DNA of 64,000 nt, taken from Neorhizobium alkalisoli. GTDB lineage: Bacteria > Pseudomonadota > Alphaproteobacteria > Rhizobiales > Rhizobiaceae. Positions 9,685 through 18,791 of the stretch are shown here, piece by piece; the first letter of the stretch is position 1, and every line of letters begins with the position of its first letter. Under the pieces are notes generated by a model. That model saw only the letters and a program-made list of their open reading frames with translations. It was not told the origin of the DNA and did not search any database. The DNA lies in contig NZ_PVBN01000003.1 in assembly GCF_002968635.1 (NCBI RefSeq), forward strand, positions 62,001 to 126,000, in the 5' to 3' direction. The position numbers and the translations under genes are program-made.

Positions 9685-12204
9685 TTACGCATAGAACGGG
9701 TGGTCGATCTGGTTGTCGGCCGTACTGTCATAGGTGATGACCGGCTGAGGCTGGTCATGGACGAAGGGTCGCGGTTGATTGCCGACGGAAAAATCGCCGG
9801 AATAGGAAAGGGTCAGCGCGCCGCGCCCGGGAGGCGTCAGGGAGAGAGTTCTGCCTGACGCATCGAATCTGACCTCTGTCGCCCTGACCCGTTCGGAAAA
9901 CCGTTGAAATGCCGCAGCATCGCCTGAGCCGACTACGGCTGCCCAGCCGGCGACGGAGCCTGGCGAACGCAGTTCGCGGCCTGCTGTGGGGCCTTGCTCG
10001 ATCAATTGAAAGCCGTTTGTCGCATGAAGGGCAGCGAAGCCCGTGCCGGCGCGTGCCAGGAGCCATCCGTTCTCGAGAATGATTTCATCGAGCCCGTCGC
10101 GCCCAAGATAGGCATGGGTCCACGGCAGGCGGGAGCCCGTCGTATCGGCGATGAGCAAAGCCACATCGCGATGCTGCATGACGCGGGGAAGGATCCCGTT
10201 CCCGGCCCAATATGAGGGTCGTTGGGTTCCCCATGGATCATCCTCTCCCGGATGATTGATCCAAAGCCGCGCCATTGGATGGCCCGAAAGGCGGATGTCG
10301 AGCACGTGCTGCTGATGCCCCTTTCGGCCGGTCTTGTGATCGACGACGGTGGAAAGCTGGGATGAAGGGGTCTTGAACAGGACGAGCTTCGCCGGCTCGA
10401 GGCCCTGGCTATAACGCGCTTCGATGTTGCGTGGGCCATCGAGTTGAGCGTATTGCGCAAGATCCCGGGGCGGCTCGTAGGAGCCGGCGCAGAACATTGG
10501 CAGCGACGCGACGCCGCCATTCAGCCAACCGGTACCAAAAGCGACCCTTGCAAAGGGAGCGAGTTCGGTCAGAGGTCCGGCGCGCAATTCCTTGTCATAG
10601 GCGCGCCCCTGCGAGCCGGCCGGGACTCCTGCCAGCGTATGAAGCGCAATCATGCGGAAGATGAGGTCCAACTGACCGCGTGCTCTCGCGGCAAGGTCAG
10701 GCTCGGCCCATCGCTCGAGCGCAAACAGGCCGATGAAGTCGACCGGATAATAGGCTGCCGAGTTCCACTCCGCCAGGCCGTGGGCTTCGACGCTGTCAAA
10801 CCAGCGATGGAGGCGTGCGGTCGCGAGTTCCGCTTGTTGCCGGCCAGTCCGGCCGGATGCGGAAAACACGGTCTCCGGCAACAACTGGCCGGCGATCAAT
10901 TGGCTGATGTGGAAACAAAGGACATGGTTCTCGCTCCAGAACCACATGACGTCGTTGCCAGGCTCGTCCACCCAATAGCGGTAAGCAGAAACCGATGCCC
11001 GTATCTTTGCCGCTGTTGAGGGTGCAAGCGCTTGTTCGTGGGCAGCAAGAAGCCAGAGAAGCGGAACCATGGAGAAATCGGAGCAATCCTCACGCCGATC
11101 GATGCTGGCAAGCGTGGCGTCGATGATCGACTCTGCAGCCTCCTCGTCAACATCGCCAGACGCAGCCATGGCTAAAACGCGGCCTATACGATCTGCTCCG
11201 TGACGGGCACTGAAGGCGAGTGCTTCCTGTTTTCGTTGCGCAAGCGAGGAAGCGGCTTTCGGCGGCGTCAGGCTGTGCATGAAAGCCGCATCAATATGGC
11301 GATCCACGGTGGCCGTGCCGGAGCCGATCTTCACCCTGACGCCATGATAACCATCCGGCAGATCCGTGATGGTTTCAGCGATCAGTTCGGACCGATGGGA
11401 GGGCAGCGTAAGATCGGCGCTGCCGAGAACGGATCGGTCATGGCCGTGGCTATAAACCTCCAGATGGACCGGCACATCGAAATCGGGCGGGTTGTCGAAG
11501 ATGATCTCAAGCGGTTGATCGGCGAAGACATCGGCAGACGGGCGGATGCTGCGGGCAAGAGGCTCGAGTTGCTGTACCGCGTCGCGGTCGACCACTGAGG
11601 GAAGGGCGATCTGGAGGGGGGCACTGCCGCTTAATTCAAGCTCGAAGAACCAGATCGTGTCGCGCTCTGCCAGATCTTCGGTCAGAAGCAGGACGTCGTT
11701 GCTGCCGGCGTTTAATGCCAGCACGATATCGGTTTCGCTTTCCGTATTGCGCCGGAACGGCTCGAAACGCACCTGCTCGCTGCCGTTCACCCAGATCCTC
11801 ACGCCCCCGCATGTGCGTAGCCGCATGCTGACCTCTTGCGCCTGATCGACGAGGAAGGTGCCGCGCGACCAGCGACTGACATGGGTCGGTACGTGCCAGA
11901 AGCCGGTGAATTCGACGCGCCGATTGGACCCTGGGAGGCAGAGGGCCTCTGGCTGCCAGTGTAGGCGTGGTTCGATGTGACGTCCGACCATCTCCGCCCA
12001 GAAAGCTTTGCGGCAGGGCAGATCTCCGACATCCACAAAGCCATTGATGAATTTGTACTCGACACGATCCTCGGCTGGCGCAGCCTGACCCGGGAAGTAA
12101 GCCTCCGACACTTCAGACAAGATCCAGGCGGTGATCGTTTCGCCGGGTGAAACGCGATAGACGGAGCGAGCCGGATGCCCGTCGTCAGATAAACCGTCCT
12201 CCAC
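9685..12204 (-). CDS. Large protein of unknown family, probable polysaccharide-active enzyme
   Basis: An 839-residue protein that I cannot assign to a named family. The N-terminal third looks beta-rich and jelly-roll-like (FTGFWHVPTHVSRW..., RIWVNGSE). The middle looks alpha-helical, with conserved-looking SENH, AEWNSAAYYPVD and GSQGRAYDKE patches, as in (alpha/alpha)-toroid lyases and hydrolases. The C-terminal part is again beta-rich. No signal peptide is seen. GTG 12204 is chosen because GGAGGAG lies just upstream; an in-frame TTG at 12216 is possible. It is the first gene of the operon with GH105, GH28 and the importer, so a role on uronic-acid oligosaccharides is likely but inferred. Confidence 0.75.
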   Translation of the reverse strand: MEDGLSDDGHPARSVYRVSPGETITAWILSEVSEAYFPGQAAPAEDRVEYKFINGFVDVGDLPCRKAFWAEMVGRHIEPRLHWQPEALCLPGSNRRVEFTGFWHVPTHVSRWSRGTFLVDQAQEVSMRLRTCGGVRIWVNGSEQVRFEPFRRNTESETDIVLALNAGSNDVLLLTEDLAERDTIWFFELELSGSAPLQIALPSVVDRDAVQQLEPLARSIRPSADVFADQPLEIIFDNPPDFDVPVHLEVYSHGHDRSVLGSADLTLPSHRSELIAETITDLPDGYHGVRVKIGSGTATVDRHIDAAFMHSLTPPKAASSLAQRKQEALAFSARHGADRIGRVLAMAASGDVDEEAAESIIDATLASIDRREDCSDFSMVPLLWLLAAHEQALAPSTAAKIRASVSAYRYWVDEPGNDVMWFWSENHVLCFHISQLIAGQLLPETVFSASGRTGRQQAELATARLHRWFDSVEAHGLAEWNSAAYYPVDFIGLFALERWAEPDLAARARGQLDLIFRMIALHTLAGVPAGSQGRAYDKELRAGPLTELAPFARVAFGTGWLNGGVASLPMFCAGSYEPPRDLAQYAQLDGPRNIEARYSQGLEPAKLVLFKTPSSQLSTVVDHKTGRKGHQQHVLDIRLSGHPMARLWINHPGEDDPWGTQRPSYWAGNGILPRVMQHRDVALLIADTTGSRLPWTHAYLGRDGLDEIILENGWLLARAGTGFAALHATNGFQLIEQGPTAGRELRSPGSVAGWAAVVGSGDAAAFQRFSERVRATEVRFDASGRTLSLTPPGRGALTLSYSGDFSVGNQPRPFVHDQPQPVITYDSTADNQIDHPFYA

Positions 12205-12218
12205 GATCTCCTCCAATC

Positions 12219-12234
12219 ATGAAAATATTTGCAT
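12219..12234. promoter_or_regulatory. Candidate operator, near-palindrome (copy 1)
   Basis: ATGAAAATATTTGCAT is an inverted repeat with one mismatched pair, 15 bases upstream of the GTG start of the unknown-family gene. Its core matches the second copy at 12366 in 14 of 15 positions. The form resembles LacI-type operators with TA instead of CG at the centre. Confidence 0.5.
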
Positions 12235-12365
12235 TAAAACTCTCGAGATTCGCGGTTCCCGACGAGATCGTCTTGAATTTGAGGAAAACAGCTTGACGTT
12301 TGCGTTGTCAAGCGTCAAAAAATAGAAATTCGAGCGCGGGATCAGTTTGGGAACATCTCGATCGA

Positions 12366-12381
12366 ACGAAAATATTTTCAT
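12366..12381. promoter_or_regulatory. Candidate operator, palindrome (copy 2)
   Basis: Contains the perfect 12-base palindrome GAAAATATTTTC (12368-12379) just before the Shine-Dalgarno of the divergent solute-binding-protein gene. With the copy at 12219 it brackets the divergent promoters of the first importer operon, which suggests one repressor controlling both directions, possibly through looping. Confidence 0.5.
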
Positions 12382-12393
12382 TGGGAGGATGAA

Positions 12394-13671
12394 ATGCTGA
12401 AATTCCTATCGCAAGTCAGTGCCCTGGTAATTGCAACCTTCGCCTTGACGGAAGCGGCCTTTGCCGAGAGCAAAACGATCACCTTCTTGTTTACCGACGA
12501 CGACCAAAGCTATGTCGAGCGGATGGCGGCGCTGAGCAAGGAATTCGAAAGCGCGCATCCGGACGTGAAAGTGAATTTTGTATCGTCCGGATATGATGCA
12601 GTGTCAAAGCAGTTGCCGGTTCAGCTGGCGGCCGGCAAGGGCCCTGACGTTGCCAAGATAACCGATTGGCAACTGGCGCCTTACTATCTCGACATGCGCC
12701 AGTACATGAAGGATCCGGATTCCTTCGCCAAGCTGCACGGGGCGAGCCTCGATCAGTTGCGTTTGCCTAAGATCAATGATCCGAAGTCGATCAACGGATA
12801 TGTGGCGTCCCAGACGTTGAACCTGCCTTTCGTCAACAAGACACTGTTCGAGCAGGCAGGCGAACCGCTCCCCGGTCCTAAGGCTACATTGAAGGAAATC
12901 GTCGAAGCGTCGGCGCGCGTTGCCAAGGCGACAGGCGCCCAAATTCCGTTCACTATGGACCGCTCCGGCCATCGCTTCTCGGGCGGGGCTTATTCCTACG
13001 GTTCTACCTATTTCAAAGACGGCAAGTTCAGCTTCCCTGACGCAGCAGCGAAAAAGTACATCGCCGATCTTTATTCCTGGACCCAGAACGGCAGCTTTCC
13101 GAAGGAAATGTGGGGCGCGGCCGGGGGATCCCAGTACAAGAACATGGGCGATGAGTTCGTCAACGGCAATGTCGTGACCTATCTGGCCGGCAACTGGATG
13201 GTGAATCCGTTCCAGAAGAAGATTGGCGACGCCTTCCAGTGGACAGCAATCAACGCGCCCTGCGCTGAAGCCGGCTGCTATGCCATGCCTGGTGCCACCG
13301 CGATTGTCGGCTTCAAGCGGACTGAGCATCCGGAAGCCGTTGCGCAGTTCATCGAGTTCCTGGGCTCTGAAAAGGTCCAGCGCGAAATCGCCGAAAGCTA
13401 TGTGATCCTTACGGGAGCAGAGATCAAGGATCCGCAATACAAGATCTCCAGCGATGATGCGAAAGCCGCTATGACTGTCTTTTTGGACAACAAAAAGAAC
13501 GTTCCCCAAGCCGCTCGCGAGTTTGAACGCATCAAGGGTGGCACGGCCATCTATCAAACGATCGTGCAGCGCATGAGTCAGCTCATTGTCGGTGAACTCA
13601 CTCTTGAAGATACCTACAAGAACCTTGGGGCAGACGTCGCCAAGATCAACGAGTCGCTTGCTGTAAAGTGA
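12394..13671 (+). CDS. Extracellular solute-binding protein, sugar ABC transporter
   Basis: Periplasmic binding protein (family 1, CUT1 type) that delivers a sugar or oligosaccharide to the importer. It has a cleavable signal peptide (about residues 1-24, ending AAFA) and a 425-residue length typical of the family. GGGAGGA precedes the ATG by a short spacer. It is divergent from the operon that encodes permeases and ATPase, and no other binding protein is linked to those permeases, so it is their likely partner. Confidence 0.9.
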   Translation: MLKFLSQVSALVIATFALTEAAFAESKTITFLFTDDDQSYVERMAALSKEFESAHPDVKVNFVSSGYDAVSKQLPVQLAAGKGPDVAKITDWQLAPYYLDMRQYMKDPDSFAKLHGASLDQLRLPKINDPKSINGYVASQTLNLPFVNKTLFEQAGEPLPGPKATLKEIVEASARVAKATGAQIPFTMDRSGHRFSGGAYSYGSTYFKDGKFSFPDAAAKKYIADLYSWTQNGSFPKEMWGAAGGSQYKNMGDEFVNGNVVTYLAGNWMVNPFQKKIGDAFQWTAINAPCAEAGCYAMPGATAIVGFKRTEHPEAVAQFIEFLGSEKVQREIAESYVILTGAEIKDPQYKISSDDAKAAMTVFLDNKKNVPQAAREFERIKGGTAIYQTIVQRMSQLIVGELTLEDTYKNLGADVAKINESLAVK

Positions 13672-13745
13672 TGCGGCGGAGGTGTCGGGCGGCCCGATCA
13701 CAGGCCTGACACCTCATCCCACTTACCGAGATCCTCCCGGAGATG

Positions 13746-13777
13746 GGCGGGGCGCGAATGCCCCGCCTATTTCTTTT
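13746..13777 (+). terminator. Rho-independent terminator of solute-binding-protein gene
   Basis: An eight-base-pair GC stem (GGCGGGGC with GCCCCGCC, loop of six) is followed by TATTTCTTTT, 75 bases after the stop codon. Confidence 0.85.
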
Positions 13778-13785
13778 GGATACGA

Positions 13786-13828
13786 CAAAAAAGAGCGGCT
13801 GCGCAGAAGCCTCCCTGCGCAACCGTTC
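13786..13828 (-). terminator. Rho-independent terminator of kduI operon
   Basis: On the minus strand a 14-base stem with few mismatches (GAACGGTTGCGCAG with CTGCGCAGCCGCTC) is followed by TTTTTTG, 34 bases after the kduI stop. It ends the long operon that begins near 22879. Confidence 0.85.
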
Positions 13829-13862
13829 TTCAAAGCCTGAATTTGCCGATTGAGGGTGGAAC

Positions 13863-14711
13863 CTATTTCAGGCTCTTCATGTCTACCATATCCATGTCCG
13901 TGAAAGACTGGTTGTCACCGGCCATGCTCCAGATGAAGGCATAGGCCGAGGTGCCGGAGCCGCAATGGATCGACCAGGGCGGCGAGAGTACCGCCTGTTC
14001 GCTGCGGACGATGAGATGGCCGGTGGCTTCCGGCCGCCCCATCAGATGCACGACGAAGGCGTTTTCCGGCAGGTCGAAATAGAGATAGGCTTCCATGCGC
14101 CGGTCATGAAGGTGCGCCGGCATTGTGTTCCACACGCTTCCGGTTTCCAGTCGCGTAAGCCCCATCAGAAGCTGGCACGTCGGCAATACCTTTGGATGGA
14201 TATACTGGTAGAGCTTGCGCTTGTTGGACGTGGCGTTGTCACCGAGATTGTTTTCGATCGCGTCGCTCTTGGAGACGATGCGGGAAGGGAACTGGGAATG
14301 GGCAGGGGCACTGTTGATGTAGAATTTGGCGGGTGCCGTCGCGTCGACGCTTTCAAAAGCGATTTCGCGCGTTCCCTGGCCGAGGTAAAGCCCATCCATC
14401 GGCTGCAGTTCATAGGTAGTGCCGTCGGCGACGACGCGCCCCGCACCACCGATATTGATCAGCCCTAGTTCGCGACGCTCCAAGAGGTATTCCGACCCGA
14501 CAATTTTTGCCAGGTCGTCACCTACGACCAGAGGGACGTTCGTCGGCATCGCACCAGCCACCAACATGCGGTCATAGTGGGTGTAAGCGGCCTCGAGCGC
14601 TCCCTCCGAAAAAAGGCTTTCGATCAGAAAGTTCTCCCTGAGTTCCGCGCCGATCATGCGTTCAGATTGTGAGTAGTGGATGGCATGGCGCGTTTGGATG
14701 GTCGTGGTCAT
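13863..14711 (-). CDS. kduI: 5-dehydro-4-deoxy-D-glucuronate isomerase (KduI)
   Basis: Isomerises 5-keto-4-deoxyuronate, the product released from unsaturated uronides, to 3-deoxy-D-glycero-2,5-hexodiulosonate (EC 5.3.1.17) in the cytoplasm. The 282-residue length matches KduI (about 278). The cupin metal ligands are visible in PAHLHDRRMEAYLYF, and the C-terminal SIHCGSG...MAGDN motif is present. ATG 14711 is preceded by AAGGA. It is the last gene of its operon; the next enzyme, KduD, is not in the window. Confidence 0.95.
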   Translation of the reverse strand: MTTTIQTRHAIHYSQSERMIGAELRENFLIESLFSEGALEAAYTHYDRMLVAGAMPTNVPLVVGDDLAKIVGSEYLLERRELGLINIGGAGRVVADGTTYELQPMDGLYLGQGTREIAFESVDATAPAKFYINSAPAHSQFPSRIVSKSDAIENNLGDNATSNKRKLYQYIHPKVLPTCQLLMGLTRLETGSVWNTMPAHLHDRRMEAYLYFDLPENAFVVHLMGRPEATGHLIVRSEQAVLSPPWSIHCGSGTSAYAFIWSMAGDNQSFTDMDMVDMKSLK

Positions 14712-14793
14712 GTTCTTCCTTTCGTGTCGCAAGCAGATTGTTGTGCGCCGAAATCTCCTGTGTCGGACATCTCTTTGGGATCGGGGCGAACGT

Positions 14794-16653
14794 CTATTGC
14801 TCGAGTTTGAACGCGGGTACGGGTGAACCTTCTGATCGGAAAAGCTGTTCCAGATCTCCGAGATCGGGGCATGCCGGCGGAGTGTCCAATACCGTTGTTG
14901 CGTAAGCATCGAGAGGTAATGCCATCACCGCGGCGGCCAGCACTGTCGTACCGGCAGTAACCTCGCCCTGCAACTGCGGCAGCAGCGTTTTGGCGTGAAT
15001 GAGGTTGGTATTTGCAATTGGCGTCATTGCCCAGCCAGCGCGTTTCGGCCCGGGCGAGAGGTCGATGATGGCGCTGATGTCGCTCTGGCCATTCCAAACG
15101 GCGCGACCGTCCGACTGCTCGAGCCGATCGCGATTGAAGTCGGCCCGCTCGATCGCGAAGCCGCCCTCGATGGTGCGCAAGGGACGCGGGGTCACGATCC
15201 GGTGGATGCGAATATGCCATGGATTTGCGGGAAGAAGCCAGGTTTCCACCGTGACATCGGGCCAGGGTCGCCAGCGGGAATAAAGCCGATCCTCCGCGAT
15301 CAGCGCCTCATCCAGGGTTTCACGCATTCGGAAGTGGACGCCGTCGTCGGAGAGGCCGAGCATTCCGTCAAAGCTTGCGGCAGAAAAGTTCCGGTCATCG
15401 GCCTCGATATTGAAGGCGTATCGCGTGGAATAGACGAACTTCGAGTATTTCTCATTTGCACCGCGCATCTTGTCGTGCTGTTGCCCTGACGACAAAACCA
15501 CCACGTTACCGGGTGTGTGCATGGCCACCATACCGGGTTGGGCGAGCCGAACAGGCTCCGGAAACTCCGGCATGGGCGCTTCTTCCGCAACCCAAAACGG
15601 ATGATTTTCGGGTAGGGCCAAAGGCAGAAAGAACTTCAGAGCCCAGTAAGGAGAACCGGCCGAATTGTAGCTTTCGCTCATGAGCAGGTTGGGATAGCCG
15701 TAGCCGATTGAAAGAACCCCGTCGCGGTCGGCGATCGGCAGCTTCGACCACCACCGGATATGGCGCATGTAGTAGCCCTTGATCTCGGACCACGGCAGGG
15801 CTTCAATATCGGCGAATGCCAGAGCGCCCCAAAAGCCGCCGGCTGCAAACCGGTAAGTCTGGCTGCGACCGAAGGCGAGCGCGGCGCCGTCCGGCCCAAA
15901 CCAGTGGCGGATATCTCCGGCGAAAGTCCGGACGCGCGTCCTGAAGCGTTCCTTTCGCGCGTCGTCGCCTTTCGCCAGCACGGCGTAGATCAGGCCATAG
16001 AAATGCATGGCGAAGGGAATGTAGTGATCGACCCGCCGAACCGGCCCGTCGCGATACCAGCCTCGCCCGATATCAAACGCTTCGAGCTCATCAAGATAGA
16101 TCTGGGTTTTTGAACGATCGAAATCGATTCCGACCCGCTCAAGCCCAAGATCGATCAGCACGCGGAAGAACTTCCAGTTGTTATCGACGAATTCGAGGTC
16201 ACGGGCACGAAGGAGATAGGCCGCCACGGTTTGCTGTGCGGTCTCGCTCAACGGGTCCCAGATGTGTTCGGGTGCCAGCGCCAGGGCGAAGCCGATGGCA
16301 GCCAGTTCCACCAGTCTCTGATTGCGGTCGGCGAGATCCCCCCAATATTCGGGATGGCCGGGATCCGTTCCGTTTGCGAGACCGCGCCGATAGAGATCCC
16401 AGTGTGGAAAATCACCACCTCCGGCGACCAAAGGTACTATGCCCCAAAGAGGTCGGGCAAAGCCCTCGAGATCGGCTGCCGCCCGGTCGAATATCGCGGC
16501 TGCTGCATTGAGGCGCACGCGTGCACCGCCCTCGGAAAAGTAGGGCAAGAGCGGCTTGAACAGGTCGATGACCGCCTCTGAAACGTCGCCGCGGGACTTT
16601 AAGGGGTTGCCAAATAGCGGATTGGATTGGGAGGGATTGTAAACCAAAATCAA
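14794..16653 (-). CDS. DUF2264-domain protein (GH154-like)
   Basis: A 619-residue protein with the DUF2264 pattern along its N-terminal half: FGNPLKSRGDV, EGFARPLWGI, GTDPGHPEYWGD, NNWKFFRVL and GRGWYRDGP. From memory, some members are classed as GH154 with beta-glucuronidase activity, so a role in removing uronic acids is plausible. No signal peptide is seen. The gene opens with TTG (16653, or 16647 as alternative) and no ATG is available upstream, so the start is uncertain. It lies downstream of a solute-binding-protein gene and a weak intercistronic terminator. Confidence 0.8.
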   Translation of the reverse strand: MILVYNPSQSNPLFGNPLKSRGDVSEAVIDLFKPLLPYFSEGGARVRLNAAAAIFDRAAADLEGFARPLWGIVPLVAGGGDFPHWDLYRRGLANGTDPGHPEYWGDLADRNQRLVELAAIGFALALAPEHIWDPLSETAQQTVAAYLLRARDLEFVDNNWKFFRVLIDLGLERVGIDFDRSKTQIYLDELEAFDIGRGWYRDGPVRRVDHYIPFAMHFYGLIYAVLAKGDDARKERFRTRVRTFAGDIRHWFGPDGAALAFGRSQTYRFAAGGFWGALAFADIEALPWSEIKGYYMRHIRWWSKLPIADRDGVLSIGYGYPNLLMSESYNSAGSPYWALKFFLPLALPENHPFWVAEEAPMPEFPEPVRLAQPGMVAMHTPGNVVVLSSGQQHDKMRGANEKYSKFVYSTRYAFNIEADDRNFSAASFDGMLGLSDDGVHFRMRETLDEALIAEDRLYSRWRPWPDVTVETWLLPANPWHIRIHRIVTPRPLRTIEGGFAIERADFNRDRLEQSDGRAVWNGQSDISAIIDLSPGPKRAGWAMTPIANTNLIHAKTLLPQLQGEVTAGTTVLAAAVMALPLDAYATTVLDTPPACPDLGDLEQLFRSEGSPVPAFKLEQ

Positions 16654-16671
16654 AATCCAGAAAAGTTCAGG

Positions 16672-16706
16672 AAAAAATGGCCGCGGGCGAGGATCTGCCC
16701 GCGACC
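16672..16706 (-). terminator. Intercistronic terminator-like hairpin after binding-protein gene
   Basis: On the minus strand the stem CGCGGGC with GCCCGCG (flanked by further G-C pairs) is followed by ATTTTTTCC, 19 bases after the binding-protein stop and before the DUF2264 gene. It could cause partial termination or protect the 3' end, giving the binding protein a higher dose. Confidence 0.7.
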
Positions 16707-16724
16707 AAGCGACGACGGCAAAGC

Positions 16725-18005
16725 TTATTTGATAGCCTTCACGCCGTCCGTCATTTCCTTCAGGCCGTCTTCGATCGAGATATTGTCGGTCATGATGGAG
16801 TCATGGGCGCGATTGAGCACCACCTCGATCTTGGCCGCATTGGGGTTCACCGCCATTTCGAGGAACGACTTCCCGGCCTTGAGCGCCGCTTTGCTTGCTT
16901 CGTCTTGCGGGAATCCGGAAAGCGCGGCGATTTTTGCCCCCACGTCGTCGGTGCGCTGCGCCGGAATGGTGCCGGTGTCGGCCACGATCTTCGCACCGTC
17001 CGGTCCGCTCGCGAACTTGATGAAGTCGAGCGCGGCCTGCTTATGGTCGGAGTTTGCATTGACGGCGAGACCGGCAATCTGGGCCGCAGTCGTGCCGGCA
17101 GCAACGCCGTCCGGATGCGGGAACTTGACGATACCCCAGTTCTTGCTCTTCGACTCGCCTGATTTCACCTTGGCGATCTGGGTTCCAATGAACCAGGTCC
17201 CCATCGGCAGCATGCCGATCGTGCCGTTGAAGAACAAAGCCGAGTAGTGGGTGTTCGATGTCTTCAGCGAGGCATAGGAGGGGATGGCGCCTTCCTTCTG
17301 GAGAGCAAGCGCCCGTTCATACCATGGCTTCAGGAAGGCATATTCGCCATCCACCAACGTATGCTTGCCGTCCAGAATACCGGGAAGTTGAACCGTCGAA
17401 CGCCAGGTATGCAGGAGCGCGCCATAGGTCTTGTTGACACCCATGCCGCCGGCGAGCTTGGTGGCGATCTGGTCGAATTGGGCCCAGGTCATGTCGTTGG
17501 TCGGATAGGTGACGCCGGCTTTGTCGAAGATATCCTTGTTGTAGTAGACCACCCAGAAATCAGATCGGAAGGGCAACGCATAGATCTTGCCGTCGATCGT
17601 CAGCTCCTCGATCAGCCCACCGAACGGTGCGGGATCGACCTTCTGTTCTTTCATGAAGCCGCTGAGATCGCTGATCGAACCAGCCCGCACGAGGTTGGCA
17701 TAACCGGGCACGTCCTTGACCGTGACGATGTCGATATCCTTCGAACCGCCGGTCAGCTGCGTGGAAATCATTTGCTGATAGTCTTGCGAGCCGAGGTCGA
17801 CCGGCTCGAACTTTACGTTCGGATGTTTTGCCTGATAGGCCTCGATCAGGGGTTTGTAGTAGGCGACCTTGTCCCAGTCCCATAGCGCCCATTTGAGGGT
17901 TACCGCGTCGCCCGATTGGGCAAATGCCGATCCGGCGGTCGTTGCAGCCAGGGCCATGCCTGCCAGAGCGACCCTTATCGATCTCCCGAAGTTATCCAAA
18001 TACAT
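16725..18005 (-). CDS. Extracellular solute-binding protein, second sugar ABC transporter
   Basis: Periplasmic binding protein with a signal peptide (about residues 1-29, ending SAFA) and 426 residues. GAAGGAG precedes the ATG. Its first 14 bases overlap the end of the YesL-like gene. It belongs to the second importer, whose ATPase and two permeases lie upstream in the same operon. Likely ligands are unsaturated uronide oligosaccharides, inferred from the GH88, KduI and lyase genes around it. Confidence 0.9.
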   Translation of the reverse strand: MYLDNFGRSIRVALAGMALAATTAGSAFAQSGDAVTLKWALWDWDKVAYYKPLIEAYQAKHPNVKFEPVDLGSQDYQQMISTQLTGGSKDIDIVTVKDVPGYANLVRAGSISDLSGFMKEQKVDPAPFGGLIEELTIDGKIYALPFRSDFWVVYYNKDIFDKAGVTYPTNDMTWAQFDQIATKLAGGMGVNKTYGALLHTWRSTVQLPGILDGKHTLVDGEYAFLKPWYERALALQKEGAIPSYASLKTSNTHYSALFFNGTIGMLPMGTWFIGTQIAKVKSGESKSKNWGIVKFPHPDGVAAGTTAAQIAGLAVNANSDHKQAALDFIKFASGPDGAKIVADTGTIPAQRTDDVGAKIAALSGFPQDEASKAALKAGKSFLEMAVNPNAAKIEVVLNRAHDSIMTDNISIEDGLKEMTDGVKAIK

Positions 18006-18771
18006 TCCGTTTCTCCTTCCCTGAAGTGTTTCTGGATTTCATGTGTCGTCTAGCGTCATGCGCACGCGGTTCGTTTCGCTCTTGATTTGCGATTGGCAGC
18101 GTTAGAACCGTTACCGCTGCCCGATGAACGCCGAAGGCAATGGCGAACATTCCGAGCGAAAAATTGAGGGTCGCCGGCATGAAGACCGAGACCGGATAAA
18201 AGACGATATGCGCAAGCCAGAGCGCGGCCACAAAGGTGAGCGAGACAAGCGCGGGAAGCGGACGGATCACGGTTGCAAGCGCCGCAAGGCGCATGAGCGT
18301 CAAAGGCGGCAGATCACGCATGACCATAAGCACGACGATGTGACATGCGAGCGCTGCAAGCAAAGCCGTAACGACGAAGCTGATGGCCAGCGGTGCGGCC
18401 ATTACCAGGGTTTCCTTCGCCGCTGCGGCATAGGTGACGGTCGCATAAACTCCGACGCCGAGGGCCACGGTGAAAACAACACCCCATAGCGTGGCGCGCC
18501 AGAAGTATCGGAGGAAGGCTTCAGTGAAGTCCCGTAGAAGATAGGTGTTGCGGTCCTCGACGAAGGCGACGCAGATCCGCGCCATGGCGGCGAGTGCGGC
18601 GGGGAGGGTCACCACGAACATCGCCGCGAGGACGAACAGGATGTTAAGCTTGACCATCTCCCACCATTCGCGTGCGAAGATTTCTGCGAACAAGGCAAGC
18701 CCGGTCTTCTTCGGCACATCCTTGGGGATGCCCCGGCCTTCCTTGATCCACATATCCCGCAACCACTGCAT
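17992..18771 (-). CDS. YesL-like membrane protein (DUF624)
   Basis: A 259-residue membrane protein with five or six predicted helices (for example NILFVLAAMFVVTLPAALAA). It matches the DUF624/YesL style: a large first helix pair followed by PAALAAMARI. In Bacillus, yesL sits in the rhamnogalacturonan utilisation cluster, the same kind of setting as here. The molecular function is not known. It overlaps the binding-protein gene by 14 bases, so the two are translationally linked. The C-terminus is basic and hydrophilic. Confidence 0.75.
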   Translation of the reverse strand: MQWLRDMWIKEGRGIPKDVPKKTGLALFAEIFAREWWEMVKLNILFVLAAMFVVTLPAALAAMARICVAFVEDRNTYLLRDFTEAFLRYFWRATLWGVVFTVALGVGVYATVTYAAAAKETLVMAAPLAISFVVTALLAALACHIVVLMVMRDLPPLTLMRLAALATVIRPLPALVSLTFVAALWLAHIVFYPVSVFMPATLNFSLGMFAIAFGVHRAAVTVLTLPIANQERNEPRAHDARRHMKSRNTSGKEKRNVFG

Positions 18772-18791
18772 GGTCGTCTCCCGCAGGCGCC

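Noticed and set aside
12604..13701. 365-residue open frame opposite the solute-binding-protein gene
   Set aside because: Antisense to a gene with signal peptide and family features; it also runs through that gene's 3' region without a ribosome site.
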